A stretch of DNA of 64,000 nt from NCBI RefSeq assembly GCF_004121075.1, contig NZ_RHLN01000001.1:1-64000 (forward strand), read 5' to 3'. Source of the DNA: Lutibacter sp. HS1-25 (GTDB lineage Bacteria; Bacteroidota; Bacteroidia; Flavobacteriales; Flavobacteriaceae). Under the pieces are notes generated by a model that worked only from the letters and a program-made list of their open reading frames with translations, had not been told where the DNA came from and ran no database searches. The position numbers and the translations under genes are program-made. Below are positions 16,731-25,450 of the stretch, piece by piece (position 1 is the stretch's first letter; each line of letters starts with the position of its first letter).

Positions 16731-19700
16731 TTGAATACTTTTAATCACATACAAACAAAACTTCAACAATTCATTAAAAAATATTATTTAAATGAATTGA
16801 TAAAAGGACTCTTATTGTTTTTTTGTTTGGGATTGTTGTATTTTATTTTCACGCTGCTTATCGAATATTTTTTATGGTTAAAGCCAACAGCACGCACTGT
16901 TTTGTTTGTATGTTTTGTGTTGGTTGAAATGGCTTTGTTTATATTTTATATTTTGATACCTATTTTTAAAATTTGGGGATTAAAGAAAGGAATTAATCAA
17001 CAAGAAGCTGCTGTAATTATTGGTAACTATTTTCCTGAAGTTAAAGATAAGTTGCTGAATATGTTACAGTTAAGGTATGTAAACGAAAATAATGAACTTA
17101 TTGAAGCTAGTATTGAACAGAAATCCAGCGAGTTACAATTTGTTTCGTTTAAAAATGCTATTCATTTTTCAAAAAATAAAAAATATATCAAATATGCGCT
17201 TATACCAATTGTAATATGTGGGTTATTTTACATTACAGGTAACAGTTCAAATTTTAAAAATAGTTTAAATAGGGTAGTGCATTACCAAACTCAATTTGAA
17301 GCACCAGCACCTTTTGCTTTTAAAATTTTAAATCCATCGTTAAATGTTATCGAAGGTGAATCTTTTACTTTAGAAATTGAAACTGTTGGTAATGTTGTTC
17401 CACAAGACGCTAAAATATATTTTAACAACGAAAGTTATTATCTTCAAAATAACGGCTTCGGAAAATTTTCTTACACATTTTCTTCCCTAAAAAACAGTAT
17501 TGATTTTTTTATTGAAAGTGGAGAAGTAGTTTCAAAAAATTATGTTTTAACCAGCATTGCTACACCTGTAATTCAAAATTTTAAAATGGTTTTAAATTTT
17601 CCAAAATATACTGGCAAACAAAATGCAGTTATATTTAATACCGGTAATGCTGTTGTTCCAAGTGGAACCAACATATCATGGCAAGTTGAAACCTATCAGG
17701 CAGATCAGGTAACTTTTAATGTTGTTCAAAACAATCCAATAGATTTTATCAAAAGCTCAAAAAATTATTACAACTATACTTCTCAAATTTTTGAAGGTTT
17801 TAATTATGCAATTAGTACTTCAAACGCACAATTAAAAAATCACGAACAATTAGATTTTACAATTCAGGTTATTTCCGACCAGTTTCCTAAAATTATTGTC
17901 AATTCAGATATAGATTCTATCACTAACGGTCCTGTTCAATTTTTTGGTCAAATAAGCGACGATTACGGGTTAAATAAGGTGCAACTAGTATATTATAATA
18001 AAAATTTACCAAACGCGCTTAAAACAGCTTTAATTTCAGTTCCCAAAAGTACTTTTGCCGAGTTTTACTATATTTTTCCGAATGGTTTAGAAATTGAAAA
18101 TGGAATTGATTATGAATTTTATTTTGAAGTTTTTGACAATGATGCCATCAATGGTTCAAAAAGAACAAAAAGTAAAACATTTAGTTATTACAATAAAACT
18201 GTTGAAGAGGTAAATACTGATTTGTTAAAAGATCAAAATAATGCCATAAATAGTATTTCAAAATCATTAGAAAATGCTAAAAAGGAAAATTCAGCTTTAG
18301 ATAAATTTAAAAAGGATTTACAAAAGAAATCCGACATCAATTGGAATGATACTAAAAAGTTAGAAGATTTTTTAAAACGTCAAAATCAATACCAGGAGTT
18401 GTTTCAAAAACAAACCAAACAATTAGAAGATAATTTAAAGGAACAAACAGTTAACGATGGTTTAAAAGAAAAAGAGAAAGATCTTGAAAAAAGAATTGAA
18501 GAAACTAAAAAACTAGTTGACCAACAAAAAAAGTTAGACGAGTTAAAAAAGTTAACTGAAAAATTAGCGCGTGAAGATTTAATGGATAAGCTCGATGAAA
18601 TTACCAAAGAAAACAAACGCAACACTCAAAGTTTAGATCGTATTTTAGAGTTAACCAAACGTTTTTATGTTGAACAAAAAATGGCTCAAATTAATGATGC
18701 ATTGGCCAAGTTAGCAAAAAAGCAACATGAACTTTCTAATCAAGTTCCTTCAGAAAATACTTCAGAAAAGCAAAATGAAATTAATGAAAAATTTAATGAA
18801 ATAAAAAATGATTTTAATGAACTAGATAAACAAAATCAAGATTTATTACGCCCAATGAAGTTGCCAAATAATAATTCTAAAAAAGAGGAAATTGATCAAG
18901 ATTTAAAAAATGCTTTTGATGAATTGTCTAAACAGGATAAGAACAATACACAAGATGCTAATAAATCAAATGCGCAAAAAAGTCAGAAATCGGCTGCAAA
19001 AAAAATGCAAAAAATGAGTCAGTCTTTGGAGCAAAGTATGGCTGCTATGGAGGGAGAATCTATCGATGAAAATATAGAAGAGTTGCGTAAAATTGTAGAA
19101 AATGTTTTAAAGTTTTCTTTTGAACAAGAAGCATTGATGTCTTCATTTTCGGGTTCAGATAGCAACCATCCTGAATATCCAAACAACTTAAAAAAGCAAT
19201 ATGTTTTAAAAGAATATTTTGAACATATAGACGATAGTATTTATATGATGTCTTTGCGCTTGGTTAAAATGGGTGCAGAAATTCAAAAAAATGTTTCTGA
19301 TGTTTATTATAATATTGACAATTCATTAGATAATTTTTCTGATCAAAATATTTCTCAAGGAATATCAAATCAGCGTTTTGTTATCACAGCTGCAAATAAT
19401 TTAGCGAATCAATTAAGTGATTTGTTAGAAAATTTGATGAATGCTTCTTCAAGTATGGGTAAAGGAAATGGCAATCAACAGCAATTTACATTGCCCGATA
19501 TTATTCAAAAGCAAGGTGAGCTAACTCAAAAAATGAAAGATGGTATGAAGAAAGGTGAAAAGCCTGGTGAAGAAAATGGTGAAGGTAAAGATGGTTCAAA
19601 ATCTGGAGAAAATGGTGAAGGTAACAATGAGCAAATGAACAGTGAATTGTATGAAATTTACAAACAACAAAATGCCCTTCGTCAAGCTTTAAATGAAATG

Positions 19701-20048
19701 ATTGGAGATGAAAATGGTGCAGGTAAAAATGGTAATGTTGATGCTATTAAAAAAATGGAAGTTCTAGAAAAGGAATTGTTAGAAAAAGGATTTTCTAATG
19801 ATGTTATACAAAGTATGCAACGTTTAAATTACGAATTATTAAAATTAGAAAAAGCAAAAATTGAACAAGGTCAAGATTCAAAACGTACTTCTAACACCAA
19901 TATCCAAACTTTTGAAAAGCATACAATAGACTCTTTAAAGTTACAAAATCGGTATTTTAATAATACTGAAATATTAAACAGACAATCCTTACCTTTGCGC
20001 TTGATTTATAAAATTAAAGTGCAAGAGTATTTTAAAAAAGAAGAGTAG
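16731..20048 (+). CDS. DUF4175 family membrane and coiled-coil protein
   Basis: A 1105-residue protein typical of Bacteroidota. Three hydrophobic helices in the first ~165 residues are followed by a beta-rich, probably periplasmic region (about 190-480), then a very long Lys/Glu/Asn-rich coiled coil (about 490-760) and a Gly/Asn-rich low-complexity linker near 940-990. The start is a TTG at 16731, preceded by AAGG. Function is unknown; a large structural or scaffolding role in the envelope is plausible. It lies one base before ybeY, and the two probably share a transcript. Confidence 0.82.
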   Translation: MNTFNHIQTKLQQFIKKYYLNELIKGLLLFFCLGLLYFIFTLLIEYFLWLKPTARTVLFVCFVLVEMALFIFYILIPIFKIWGLKKGINQQEAAVIIGNYFPEVKDKLLNMLQLRYVNENNELIEASIEQKSSELQFVSFKNAIHFSKNKKYIKYALIPIVICGLFYITGNSSNFKNSLNRVVHYQTQFEAPAPFAFKILNPSLNVIEGESFTLEIETVGNVVPQDAKIYFNNESYYLQNNGFGKFSYTFSSLKNSIDFFIESGEVVSKNYVLTSIATPVIQNFKMVLNFPKYTGKQNAVIFNTGNAVVPSGTNISWQVETYQADQVTFNVVQNNPIDFIKSSKNYYNYTSQIFEGFNYAISTSNAQLKNHEQLDFTIQVISDQFPKIIVNSDIDSITNGPVQFFGQISDDYGLNKVQLVYYNKNLPNALKTALISVPKSTFAEFYYIFPNGLEIENGIDYEFYFEVFDNDAINGSKRTKSKTFSYYNKTVEEVNTDLLKDQNNAINSISKSLENAKKENSALDKFKKDLQKKSDINWNDTKKLEDFLKRQNQYQELFQKQTKQLEDNLKEQTVNDGLKEKEKDLEKRIEETKKLVDQQKKLDELKKLTEKLAREDLMDKLDEITKENKRNTQSLDRILELTKRFYVEQKMAQINDALAKLAKKQHELSNQVPSENTSEKQNEINEKFNEIKNDFNELDKQNQDLLRPMKLPNNNSKKEEIDQDLKNAFDELSKQDKNNTQDANKSNAQKSQKSAAKKMQKMSQSLEQSMAAMEGESIDENIEELRKIVENVLKFSFEQEALMSSFSGSDSNHPEYPNNLKKQYVLKEYFEHIDDSIYMMSLRLVKMGAEIQKNVSDVYYNIDNSLDNFSDQNISQGISNQRFVITAANNLANQLSDLLENLMNASSSMGKGNGNQQQFTLPDIIQKQGELTQKMKDGMKKGEKPGEENGEGKDGSKSGENGEGNNEQMNSELYEIYKQQNALRQALNEMIGDENGAGKNGNVDAIKKMEVLEKELLEKGFSNDVIQSMQRLNYELLKLEKAKIEQGQDSKRTSNTNIQTFEKHTIDSLKLQNRYFNNTEILNRQSLPLRLIYKIKVQEYFKKEE

Positions 20049-20049
20049 T

Positions 20050-20463
20050 ATGATAGAATTTAATTATGAAACAGATTTTAAATTAGAAGATGAATCTAAA
20101 ATTAAGGATTGGATTTCTAATGTTATTGAATCTCGCGGTTTTACCGAAGGAGAATTAAATTACATTTTTTGTGATGATGCATATTTATTAAAACTAAATG
20201 TTGAGTTTTTAGAACACGACACTTTAACTGATATTATTAGTTTTGATTACACTTTAGGTAAGTTAATTAGTGGAGATATCTTCATTTCTGTTGAAAGAGT
20301 ACGTGAAAATGCCTTAGAATTCGCTCAAACATTTGAAAATGAATTAAATAGGGTCGTAATTCACGGTATTTTGCACTATTTGGGCTTTAAAGATAAATCT
20401 AAAGACGATAAATTGAATATGCGCAATGAAGAAGATGCTTGTTTGCAATTATTAAATGCTTAA
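20050..20463 (+). CDS. ybeY: endoribonuclease YbeY (rRNA maturation factor)
   Basis: A 137-residue UPF0054/YbeY endoribonuclease, which acts in 16S rRNA 3'-end maturation and ribosome quality control. The metal-binding motif reads HGILHYLGFKDK, with His105 and His109 in place. The position of the third His of the Enterobacterial HxxxHxxxxxH motif is Asp115 here. TLTDIISFDY is the second conserved block. The gene ends six bases before a parS-type palindrome and 33 bases before mnmG. Confidence 0.93.
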   Translation: MIEFNYETDFKLEDESKIKDWISNVIESRGFTEGELNYIFCDDAYLLKLNVEFLEHDTLTDIISFDYTLGKLISGDIFISVERVRENALEFAQTFENELNRVVIHGILHYLGFKDKSKDDKLNMRNEEDACLQLLNA

Positions 20464-20468
20464 TTAAC

Positions 20469-20482
20469 GTTCCACGTGGAAC
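20469..20482. other. parS-type palindrome 1 (GTTCCACGTGGAAC)
   Basis: A perfect 14-base palindrome with the CACGTG core of ParB centromere sites, in the ybeY-mnmG gap. An identical copy lies just after mnmG. Chromosomal parS sites in many bacteria are GTT(T/C)CACGTG(A/G)AAC, usually near the replication origin. Confidence 0.75.
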
Positions 20483-20496
20483 ACAATATATAAATT

Positions 20497-22368
20497 ATGT
20501 TTAGTACAGTTTACGATGTTATAGTTATTGGAGGTGGCCATGCAGGAAGTGAAGCTGCTGCAGCAGCTGCAAATATGGGTTCTAAAACATTGTTAATAAC
20601 AATGAGTTTGCAAAACATTGCTCAGATGAGTTGTAACCCTGCTATGGGTGGAATTGCTAAAGGGCAAATTGTTCGAGAGATTGATGCTTTGGGTGGTTAT
20701 AGTGGTATTGTAACTGATGAAACTGCTATTCAATTTAAAATGTTGAATAAATCAAAAGGACCTGCAATGTGGAGTCCAAGAGCTCAAAGTGACCGTATGC
20801 GTTTTGCTGAGTGTTGGAGAAATATGTTAGAGCAAACGCCTAATGTAGATTTTTTTCAAGACATGGTTAGGGGGTTGATTTTTGATGGTGATAAGATTGT
20901 TGGTGTTACAACTTCATTAGGAATTGAAATTAAATCTAAGACAGTTATTATTACCGCTGGAACTTTTTTAAATGGTTTAATTCATATAGGTGATAAAACT
21001 TTTGGTGGTGGTAGAGCAGGTGAAAGTGCTTCAATTGGTATTACCGAAGATTTGGTGAAAGTAGGTTTTGAAGCTGGAAGAATGAAAACAGGAACACCTC
21101 CAAGAGTTGATGGTAGGTCTTTAGATTATTCTAAAATGATTGAGCAACCTGGTGATGAGATTCCTGAAAAATTTTCATATTCAGCTACAACAAAACCTTT
21201 GGCTAAACAACGTTCTTGTTATATGAGTTATACTTCTTTGGAAGTTCATGAATTGTTAAAAACAGGCTTCGATCGTTCGCCAATGTTTAACGGTAGAATT
21301 AAAAGTATTGGGCCAAGATATTGTCCTTCTATTGAAGATAAAATCAATCGTTTTGCAACTAAAGAACGTCATCAATTGTTTGTTGAACCTGAAGGATGGA
21401 ATACTGTTGAAGTTTATGTAAATGGGTTTTCTACTTCGCTTCCTGAAGATGTTCAGGACAAAGCTTTGCGTAAAGTAGCCGGATTTGAAAATGTAAAATT
21501 CTTTAGATATGGTTATGCTATAGAATATGATTTTTTTCCACCTACACAATTAAACCATACTTTAGAAACTAAGCTAATTAAAGGTTTGTATTTTGCAGGT
21601 CAAATTAACGGTACTACTGGTTATGAAGAAGCAGCAGCGCAAGGATTAATGGCTGGTATAAATGCTGCTTTAAATGTTCAGGGTAGAGCTCCTTTTATTT
21701 TAAAAAGAGATGAAGCTTATATTGGTGTTTTGATTGATGATTTAATTACCAAAGGTACTGAAGAGCCTTACAGGATGTTTACATCTCGCGCAGAGTATCG
21801 TACTTTATTACGTCAAGACAATGCTGATTTACGTTTAACACCTATGGCTTTTGAATTGGGTATTGCATCAAAAGACCGTATGGATCGTGTGTTGGAAAAG
21901 CAAGAGAAAACCGATTTGTTTGTTAGTTTTTTGCAAGACACTAGTATTGCTCCAGAGGTTATAAATCCGATTTTAGAAGAAAATAATACGGCTTTAATTT
22001 CGCAATCTATGAAGTTGTTTAAGATAGCTGCTAGGCCGCAATTAAACTTTAACGATCTTCAAAAGATTCCGTCAATTCAAGAATTTATTTTAGAAAATAA
22101 AATAGACAATGAAATTATTGAGCAGACTGAAATTCATGTAAAATATGCTGGTTATATTGAAAAGGAAAGGAACCAAGCTGATAAGGTAAATAGATTGGAA
22201 AATGTTTCAATTCCTTCTAATTTTGATTATTCAAAAGTGAAGTCTTTATCAATTGAAGCACGACAAAAATTAGCTAAAATTAAACCAATTTCTATTTCTC
22301 AAGCGGGTAGAATAAGTGGTGTTTCACCAAGTGATATTTCTGTTTTGTTGGTTTATATGGGAAGGTGA
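20497..22368 (+). CDS. mnmG: tRNA uridine-5-carboxymethylaminomethyl modification enzyme MnmG
   Basis: A 623-residue FAD-dependent enzyme (GidA) that with MnmE modifies the wobble uridine of several tRNAs. The FAD-binding motif VIGGGHAGSEAA lies at residues 10-21. SCNPAMGGIAKG, GTPPRVDGRSL and GLYFAGQINGTTGYEEAAAQG are conserved blocks. The C-terminal helical MnmE-interacting region ends SPSDISVLLVYMGR. MnmE is not in this window. The gene is flanked on both sides by identical parS-type palindromes. Confidence 0.97.
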   Translation: MFSTVYDVIVIGGGHAGSEAAAAAANMGSKTLLITMSLQNIAQMSCNPAMGGIAKGQIVREIDALGGYSGIVTDETAIQFKMLNKSKGPAMWSPRAQSDRMRFAECWRNMLEQTPNVDFFQDMVRGLIFDGDKIVGVTTSLGIEIKSKTVIITAGTFLNGLIHIGDKTFGGGRAGESASIGITEDLVKVGFEAGRMKTGTPPRVDGRSLDYSKMIEQPGDEIPEKFSYSATTKPLAKQRSCYMSYTSLEVHELLKTGFDRSPMFNGRIKSIGPRYCPSIEDKINRFATKERHQLFVEPEGWNTVEVYVNGFSTSLPEDVQDKALRKVAGFENVKFFRYGYAIEYDFFPPTQLNHTLETKLIKGLYFAGQINGTTGYEEAAAQGLMAGINAALNVQGRAPFILKRDEAYIGVLIDDLITKGTEEPYRMFTSRAEYRTLLRQDNADLRLTPMAFELGIASKDRMDRVLEKQEKTDLFVSFLQDTSIAPEVINPILEENNTALISQSMKLFKIAARPQLNFNDLQKIPSIQEFILENKIDNEIIEQTEIHVKYAGYIEKERNQADKVNRLENVSIPSNFDYSKVKSLSIEARQKLAKIKPISISQAGRISGVSPSDISVLLVYMGR

Positions 22369-22376
22369 TTTTTAGC

Positions 22377-22390
22377 GTTCCACGTGGAAC
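22377..22390. other. parS-type palindrome 2 (GTTCCACGTGGAAC)
   Basis: Identical to the copy at 20469-20482 and extended by flanking C/G to a 16-base palindrome. It begins 9 bases after the mnmG stop. A second perfect inverted repeat, TATCTTTTT-T-AAAAAGATA, follows at 22392-22410. Confidence 0.75.
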
Positions 22391-22791
22391 GTATCTTTTT
22401 TAAAAAGATAAAAATGTAAAGTTTTGTATTTTTAAAGGTTGAAATGTGTGGAGATGTAGAAAAGGTATTTGCTTTTTTTACAAGAAAAATGATGATTAAA
22501 TACTTTGTTTTTTGTTATCCTAATTGCTAATTGAAGTAAAAATGATGGTTAAAAAAGAGAAGCATTGGTTTAGAAAAGTGAAATTTTACAAATCTAAATG
22601 TTAGATAAAAATGAAATAATTGTTGAAAGATTGAGAAATTTAAATTTTCAAAATTCGGAGTTAACACACTTAACAGTTTGAAATTTTTTAGTTGAACAGC
22701 TAAATAGTTATCTTATGTGGGTTTAGATAAGCTTAAAATTTAAAACCTAAAACTTCTAAAATTGTAATTAATTAAAAGCTATTTTTTTAAA
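22391..22791. other. non-coding gap, nothing recognised beyond one hairpin
   Basis: About 400 bases between mnmG and the methyltransferase gene. Apart from the TATCTTTTT/AAAAAGATA hairpin at 22392-22410, which may terminate mnmG transcripts, no promoter, RNA or convincing open frame was found. Confidence 0.5.
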
Positions 22792-23640
22792 ATGAATTCA
22801 AAAAATGAACTTTATTTAACCTGTGAAGACTACACAGTTTCAAATAAAAAATTTGATTTATTGTATAACCCAGCGTTGGAAATGTTGGAAACTTATCCGC
22901 AACCAAAAGGAGTGGAGTTAGCTTCTTATTACGAAAGTTCTGATTATATTTCGCATACCGATTCAAAAGAAACAATTGTAGATAAATTGTATCAATTTGT
23001 AAAAAGCATTGCTTTAAAAAATAAATTGAGTTTGTTGAATTCATTTAAAACTTCTGAAAAAAATATACTTGATATAGGATGTGGAACAGGTGATTTTTTA
23101 CAAACATGTAAAAATAATAGTTGGAATGTAGTAGGGGTAGAGCCAAATAAAAACGCTCGAAATTTAGCAGAAACAAAATTATCAACTAAAATTTATGAAG
23201 ATCTTGATCAATTATCAAATCAACAATTTGATTGTATTTCCATGTGGCATGTGTTAGAACATGTGCCAGATTTAGACTTGTATATTTCAAAATTGAAATC
23301 ATTATTAAAACAAAATGGCGTATTGATTGTAGCTGTTCCTAATTACAAAAGTTACGATGCGCAATATTATAAACAGTTTTGGGCAGCTTATGATGTTCCA
23401 AGGCATTTGTGGCATTTTTCAAAAAAATCAATTGAACTATTGTTTTCAAAAAATAAAATGAGTGTAGTAAAAATACTTCCAATGAAATTTGATTCGTTTT
23501 ATGTTTCGTTGCTAAGCGAAAAGTATAAAACAGGAAATACTAATTTTTTGAAAGCATTTTATGTAGGATTTGTTTCAAATTTGAAAGCAATGAATTCTAA
23601 GCAGTATTCTTCGTTAATTTACGTGCTTAAAAATGACTAA
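22792..23640 (+). CDS. class I SAM-dependent methyltransferase
   Basis: A 282-residue cytoplasmic methyltransferase. The SAM-binding motif I reads ILDIGCGTGDFL (about residues 89-100), motif II is NVVGVEPN, and DCISMWHVLEHVPDLD is the post-II region of the Methyltransf_23/UbiG-like group. The C-terminus FWAAYDVPRHLWHFS is common in proteins that methylate small molecules or glycans. The substrate cannot be read. It follows mnmG after a 420-base gap and probably has its own promoter. Confidence 0.87.
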   Translation: MNSKNELYLTCEDYTVSNKKFDLLYNPALEMLETYPQPKGVELASYYESSDYISHTDSKETIVDKLYQFVKSIALKNKLSLLNSFKTSEKNILDIGCGTGDFLQTCKNNSWNVVGVEPNKNARNLAETKLSTKIYEDLDQLSNQQFDCISMWHVLEHVPDLDLYISKLKSLLKQNGVLIVAVPNYKSYDAQYYKQFWAAYDVPRHLWHFSKKSIELLFSKNKMSVVKILPMKFDSFYVSLLSEKYKTGNTNFLKAFYVGFVSNLKAMNSKQYSSLIYVLKND

Positions 23641-23808
23641 AATACATTTTAAGCTTATTTAAGCGCACTTTCATACAAGTATAAGAAAACTGTAGTTGAT
23701 ACTCTGTTTTCGCCCTGAAAAGCGCTTATTTTAATTCATTTTTTATAGTAAAAAATGATTCTACTTCTAAAAATTATAAATAAAATCAATACTTGTAAAA
23801 ACTAGCTA

Positions 23809-23816
23809 TATGTTTG
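23809..23816 (+). promoter_or_regulatory. -7 promoter element of the OmpH-like gene
   Basis: TATGTTTG fits TAnnTTTG, 53 bases before the ATG. The only nearby TTG (23793-23795) is closer than normal, so the -33 part is uncertain. Confidence 0.35.
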
Positions 23817-23869
23817 TTTTTTGTTATTATATTCGCCCAAAATTTAAATAAATTATATAAATTAAAAAA

Positions 23870-24379
23870 ATGAAGAAATTATTAATAATTGTAGCTGCTA
23901 TTGCACTAACATCATGTTCTGAAAATAAAATTGCTTATATTGATGTTGAAACTGTTATGAAAGAGTATAATGCAGCCGTAGCTTTAGAAACTGCATTTAA
24001 AGCACAACAACAAGAAATGTCTACTGAATTACAAGGTTTACAAGCACCTTTTCAAACAAAAGTTCAAGAGTACTACCAAAATGCTGAAAAAATGTCTCCA
24101 GCAAAAAGAGCTGAAGCTGAACAAGGTTTGCAACAAGAGCAACAAATGATTCAGGCTAGACAACAACAATTAACGCAACAATTACAACAAGAAAACCAAA
24201 CAAAAAGCGAAGAATTGATTAAAACTGTTGATAGTTTAGTAGCAAATTACTCTAAATCTAAGGGTTTTAAATTGGTTTTAGGAACTCAAGGTAACGGAAC
24301 TGTAATGTATGGTGATGATGCTTTAAATATTACTACAGATGTAATTAAAGTTTTAAACGATAGTTACGCAGCTAAATAA
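23870..24379 (+). CDS. OmpH/Skp family periplasmic chaperone, lipoprotein
   Basis: A 169-residue protein with a lipoprotein signal ending ALTSC, so it is probably anchored to a membrane. An OmpH/Skp domain follows: IAYIDVETVMKEYNAA, a long Gln-rich coiled coil (about residues 55-115), and a C-terminal strand FKLVLGTQGNG. Skp-like chaperones hold unfolded outer membrane proteins in the periplasm. The lipid anchor distinguishes this version from the soluble Enterobacterial Skp. It is a single gene with its own terminator. Confidence 0.88.
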   Translation: MKKLLIIVAAIALTSCSENKIAYIDVETVMKEYNAAVALETAFKAQQQEMSTELQGLQAPFQTKVQEYYQNAEKMSPAKRAEAEQGLQQEQQMIQARQQQLTQQLQQENQTKSEELIKTVDSLVANYSKSKGFKLVLGTQGNGTVMYGDDALNITTDVIKVLNDSYAAK

Positions 24380-24399
24380 ATCGAATAAAATATAATATA

Positions 24400-24436
24400 A
24401 AAACCTCATTATCAATTTGTTAATGAGGTTTTTTTT
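24400..24436 (+). terminator. intrinsic terminator of the OmpH-like gene
   Basis: The arms AACCTCATTA / TAATGAGGTT enclose a 9-base loop and are followed by eight T residues. Confidence 0.9.
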
Positions 24437-24518
24437 GTTTAATAAGGAATATAAAATTTTTAAATTAAGACTTAAAAGTTGAGAAACTAAATTACCGATA
24501 GTTGATACCAACTAAAAT

Positions 24519-25043
24519 CTAGCTAGATTTAGCTCCAGAGAATTGATGATCTTTTATTTTAAACAAAATATTAAACGTTGTTAAACTACCGTAAATTCTA
24601 GTGATGTATTGTTGTAAATCTACTTTGTCTTGGTCGTCTAATTTACTCGAGTTTATTTTTTGTTCCATCACTCTTACACGGTCACGAACCATAACTATTT
24701 TATGAAAAAAAGTATCGATTGGAATTTCTTTACTAGCAAGATTGGTGTCTTGTGGTTCTAAAATTAATTTTCCACCTTTCCAACGATCTCCAATAGGTAC
24801 AATTTCTGAAATATCAGACCATTGTTTCAACATGTTTTTTAACATAGATTCTACTTCGTAAAAGCTAATGGTATCAACTTCATCTTCAACAGCTTCAATT
24901 ACTTCAAATTCGCTGTCTAATTCAATGGTTTCCAGTCCATTTTCAATAAAAGTGACCCAATAATGTTTTGTGGTTACATTGGTTACAACGCCCAATCCAA
25001 ATTCTACATGTTTTATACGTGATCCAATTCCTAATAAATTCAT
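24519..25043 (-). CDS. conserved hypothetical protein with N-terminal Tudor/KOW-like segment
   Basis: A protein of about 174 residues. The N-terminus GIGSRIKHVEFGLGVV resembles the small beta-barrel found at the end of UvrD/PcrA-type helicases, where it contacts other proteins. The rest is helical and charged, with DRWKGGKLILEPQD and a C-terminal helix FNILFKIKDHQF. No signal peptide. The family occurs in flavobacteria; function unknown. MNLLGIGSRI at 25043 is chosen, although an ATG two codons upstream (25049) is also possible. It lies downstream of the DoxX-like and holB genes and may share their transcript. Confidence 0.72.
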   Translation of the reverse strand: MNLLGIGSRIKHVEFGLGVVTNVTTKHYWVTFIENGLETIELDSEFEVIEAVEDEVDTISFYEVESMLKNMLKQWSDISEIVPIGDRWKGGKLILEPQDTNLASKEIPIDTFFHKIVMVRDRVRVMEQKINSSKLDDQDKVDLQQYITRIYGSLTTFNILFKIKDHQFSGAKSS

Positions 25044-25053
25044 AATCAAATTT

Positions 25054-25449
25054 TTATGTTAATAAATAAATGCCAATTACATTCAATATAAAATAGACGG
25101 TAATATTCATAGCGCCAGGATAATCTTTTGCCAATCGTTGTCCAAATAAAAACATAAGCAATGTAATTGCTGAAAGTTCTAAGCCTATTTTGGCTACTGT
25201 TGTTGTGTTTTCTGAAAATAAATGATACAATCCGATACTTAATAAAAGCAATACAAGGGTTTCAAAAATCACAATTTTTATCAATAAAAACGGAATAATA
25301 TTTTGAAGAATGGTATTTTTAAAATGACTTTTATAGTAAGTAACTGTACCTTTCCAGTCAGTAATTTTTTCAAAAACCGACATAAAATAGGTAATTATAA
25401 AAAAGGCTACAATTAAAATTTCTGCCGAGTTTTTGTTGAAAATAGACAT
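25054..25449 (-). CDS. DoxX family membrane protein
   Basis: A 131-residue protein with four hydrophobic helices. The pattern FEKITDWKGTVTYYKSHF after helix 1 and the C-terminal LAKDYPGAMNITVYFILNVIG fit the DoxX/DUF-like membrane proteins common in Bacteroidota. Members are poorly characterised; some associate with quinone or thiosulfate chemistry, which cannot be inferred here. It begins one base after the holB stop. Confidence 0.78.
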   Translation of the reverse strand: MSIFNKNSAEILIVAFFIITYFMSVFEKITDWKGTVTYYKSHFKNTILQNIIPFLLIKIVIFETLVLLLLSIGLYHLFSENTTTVAKIGLELSAITLLMFLFGQRLAKDYPGAMNITVYFILNVIGIYLLT

Positions 25450-25450
25450 A

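Noticed and set aside
19550-19660. Gly/Asn/Lys repeats in the DUF4175 gene as a tandem DNA repeat
   Set aside because: It is low-complexity coding sequence without a fixed repeat unit.
22443-22529. 28-codon open frame starting MCGDVEKV
   Set aside because: No promoter, no terminator and no recognisable features; likely chance.
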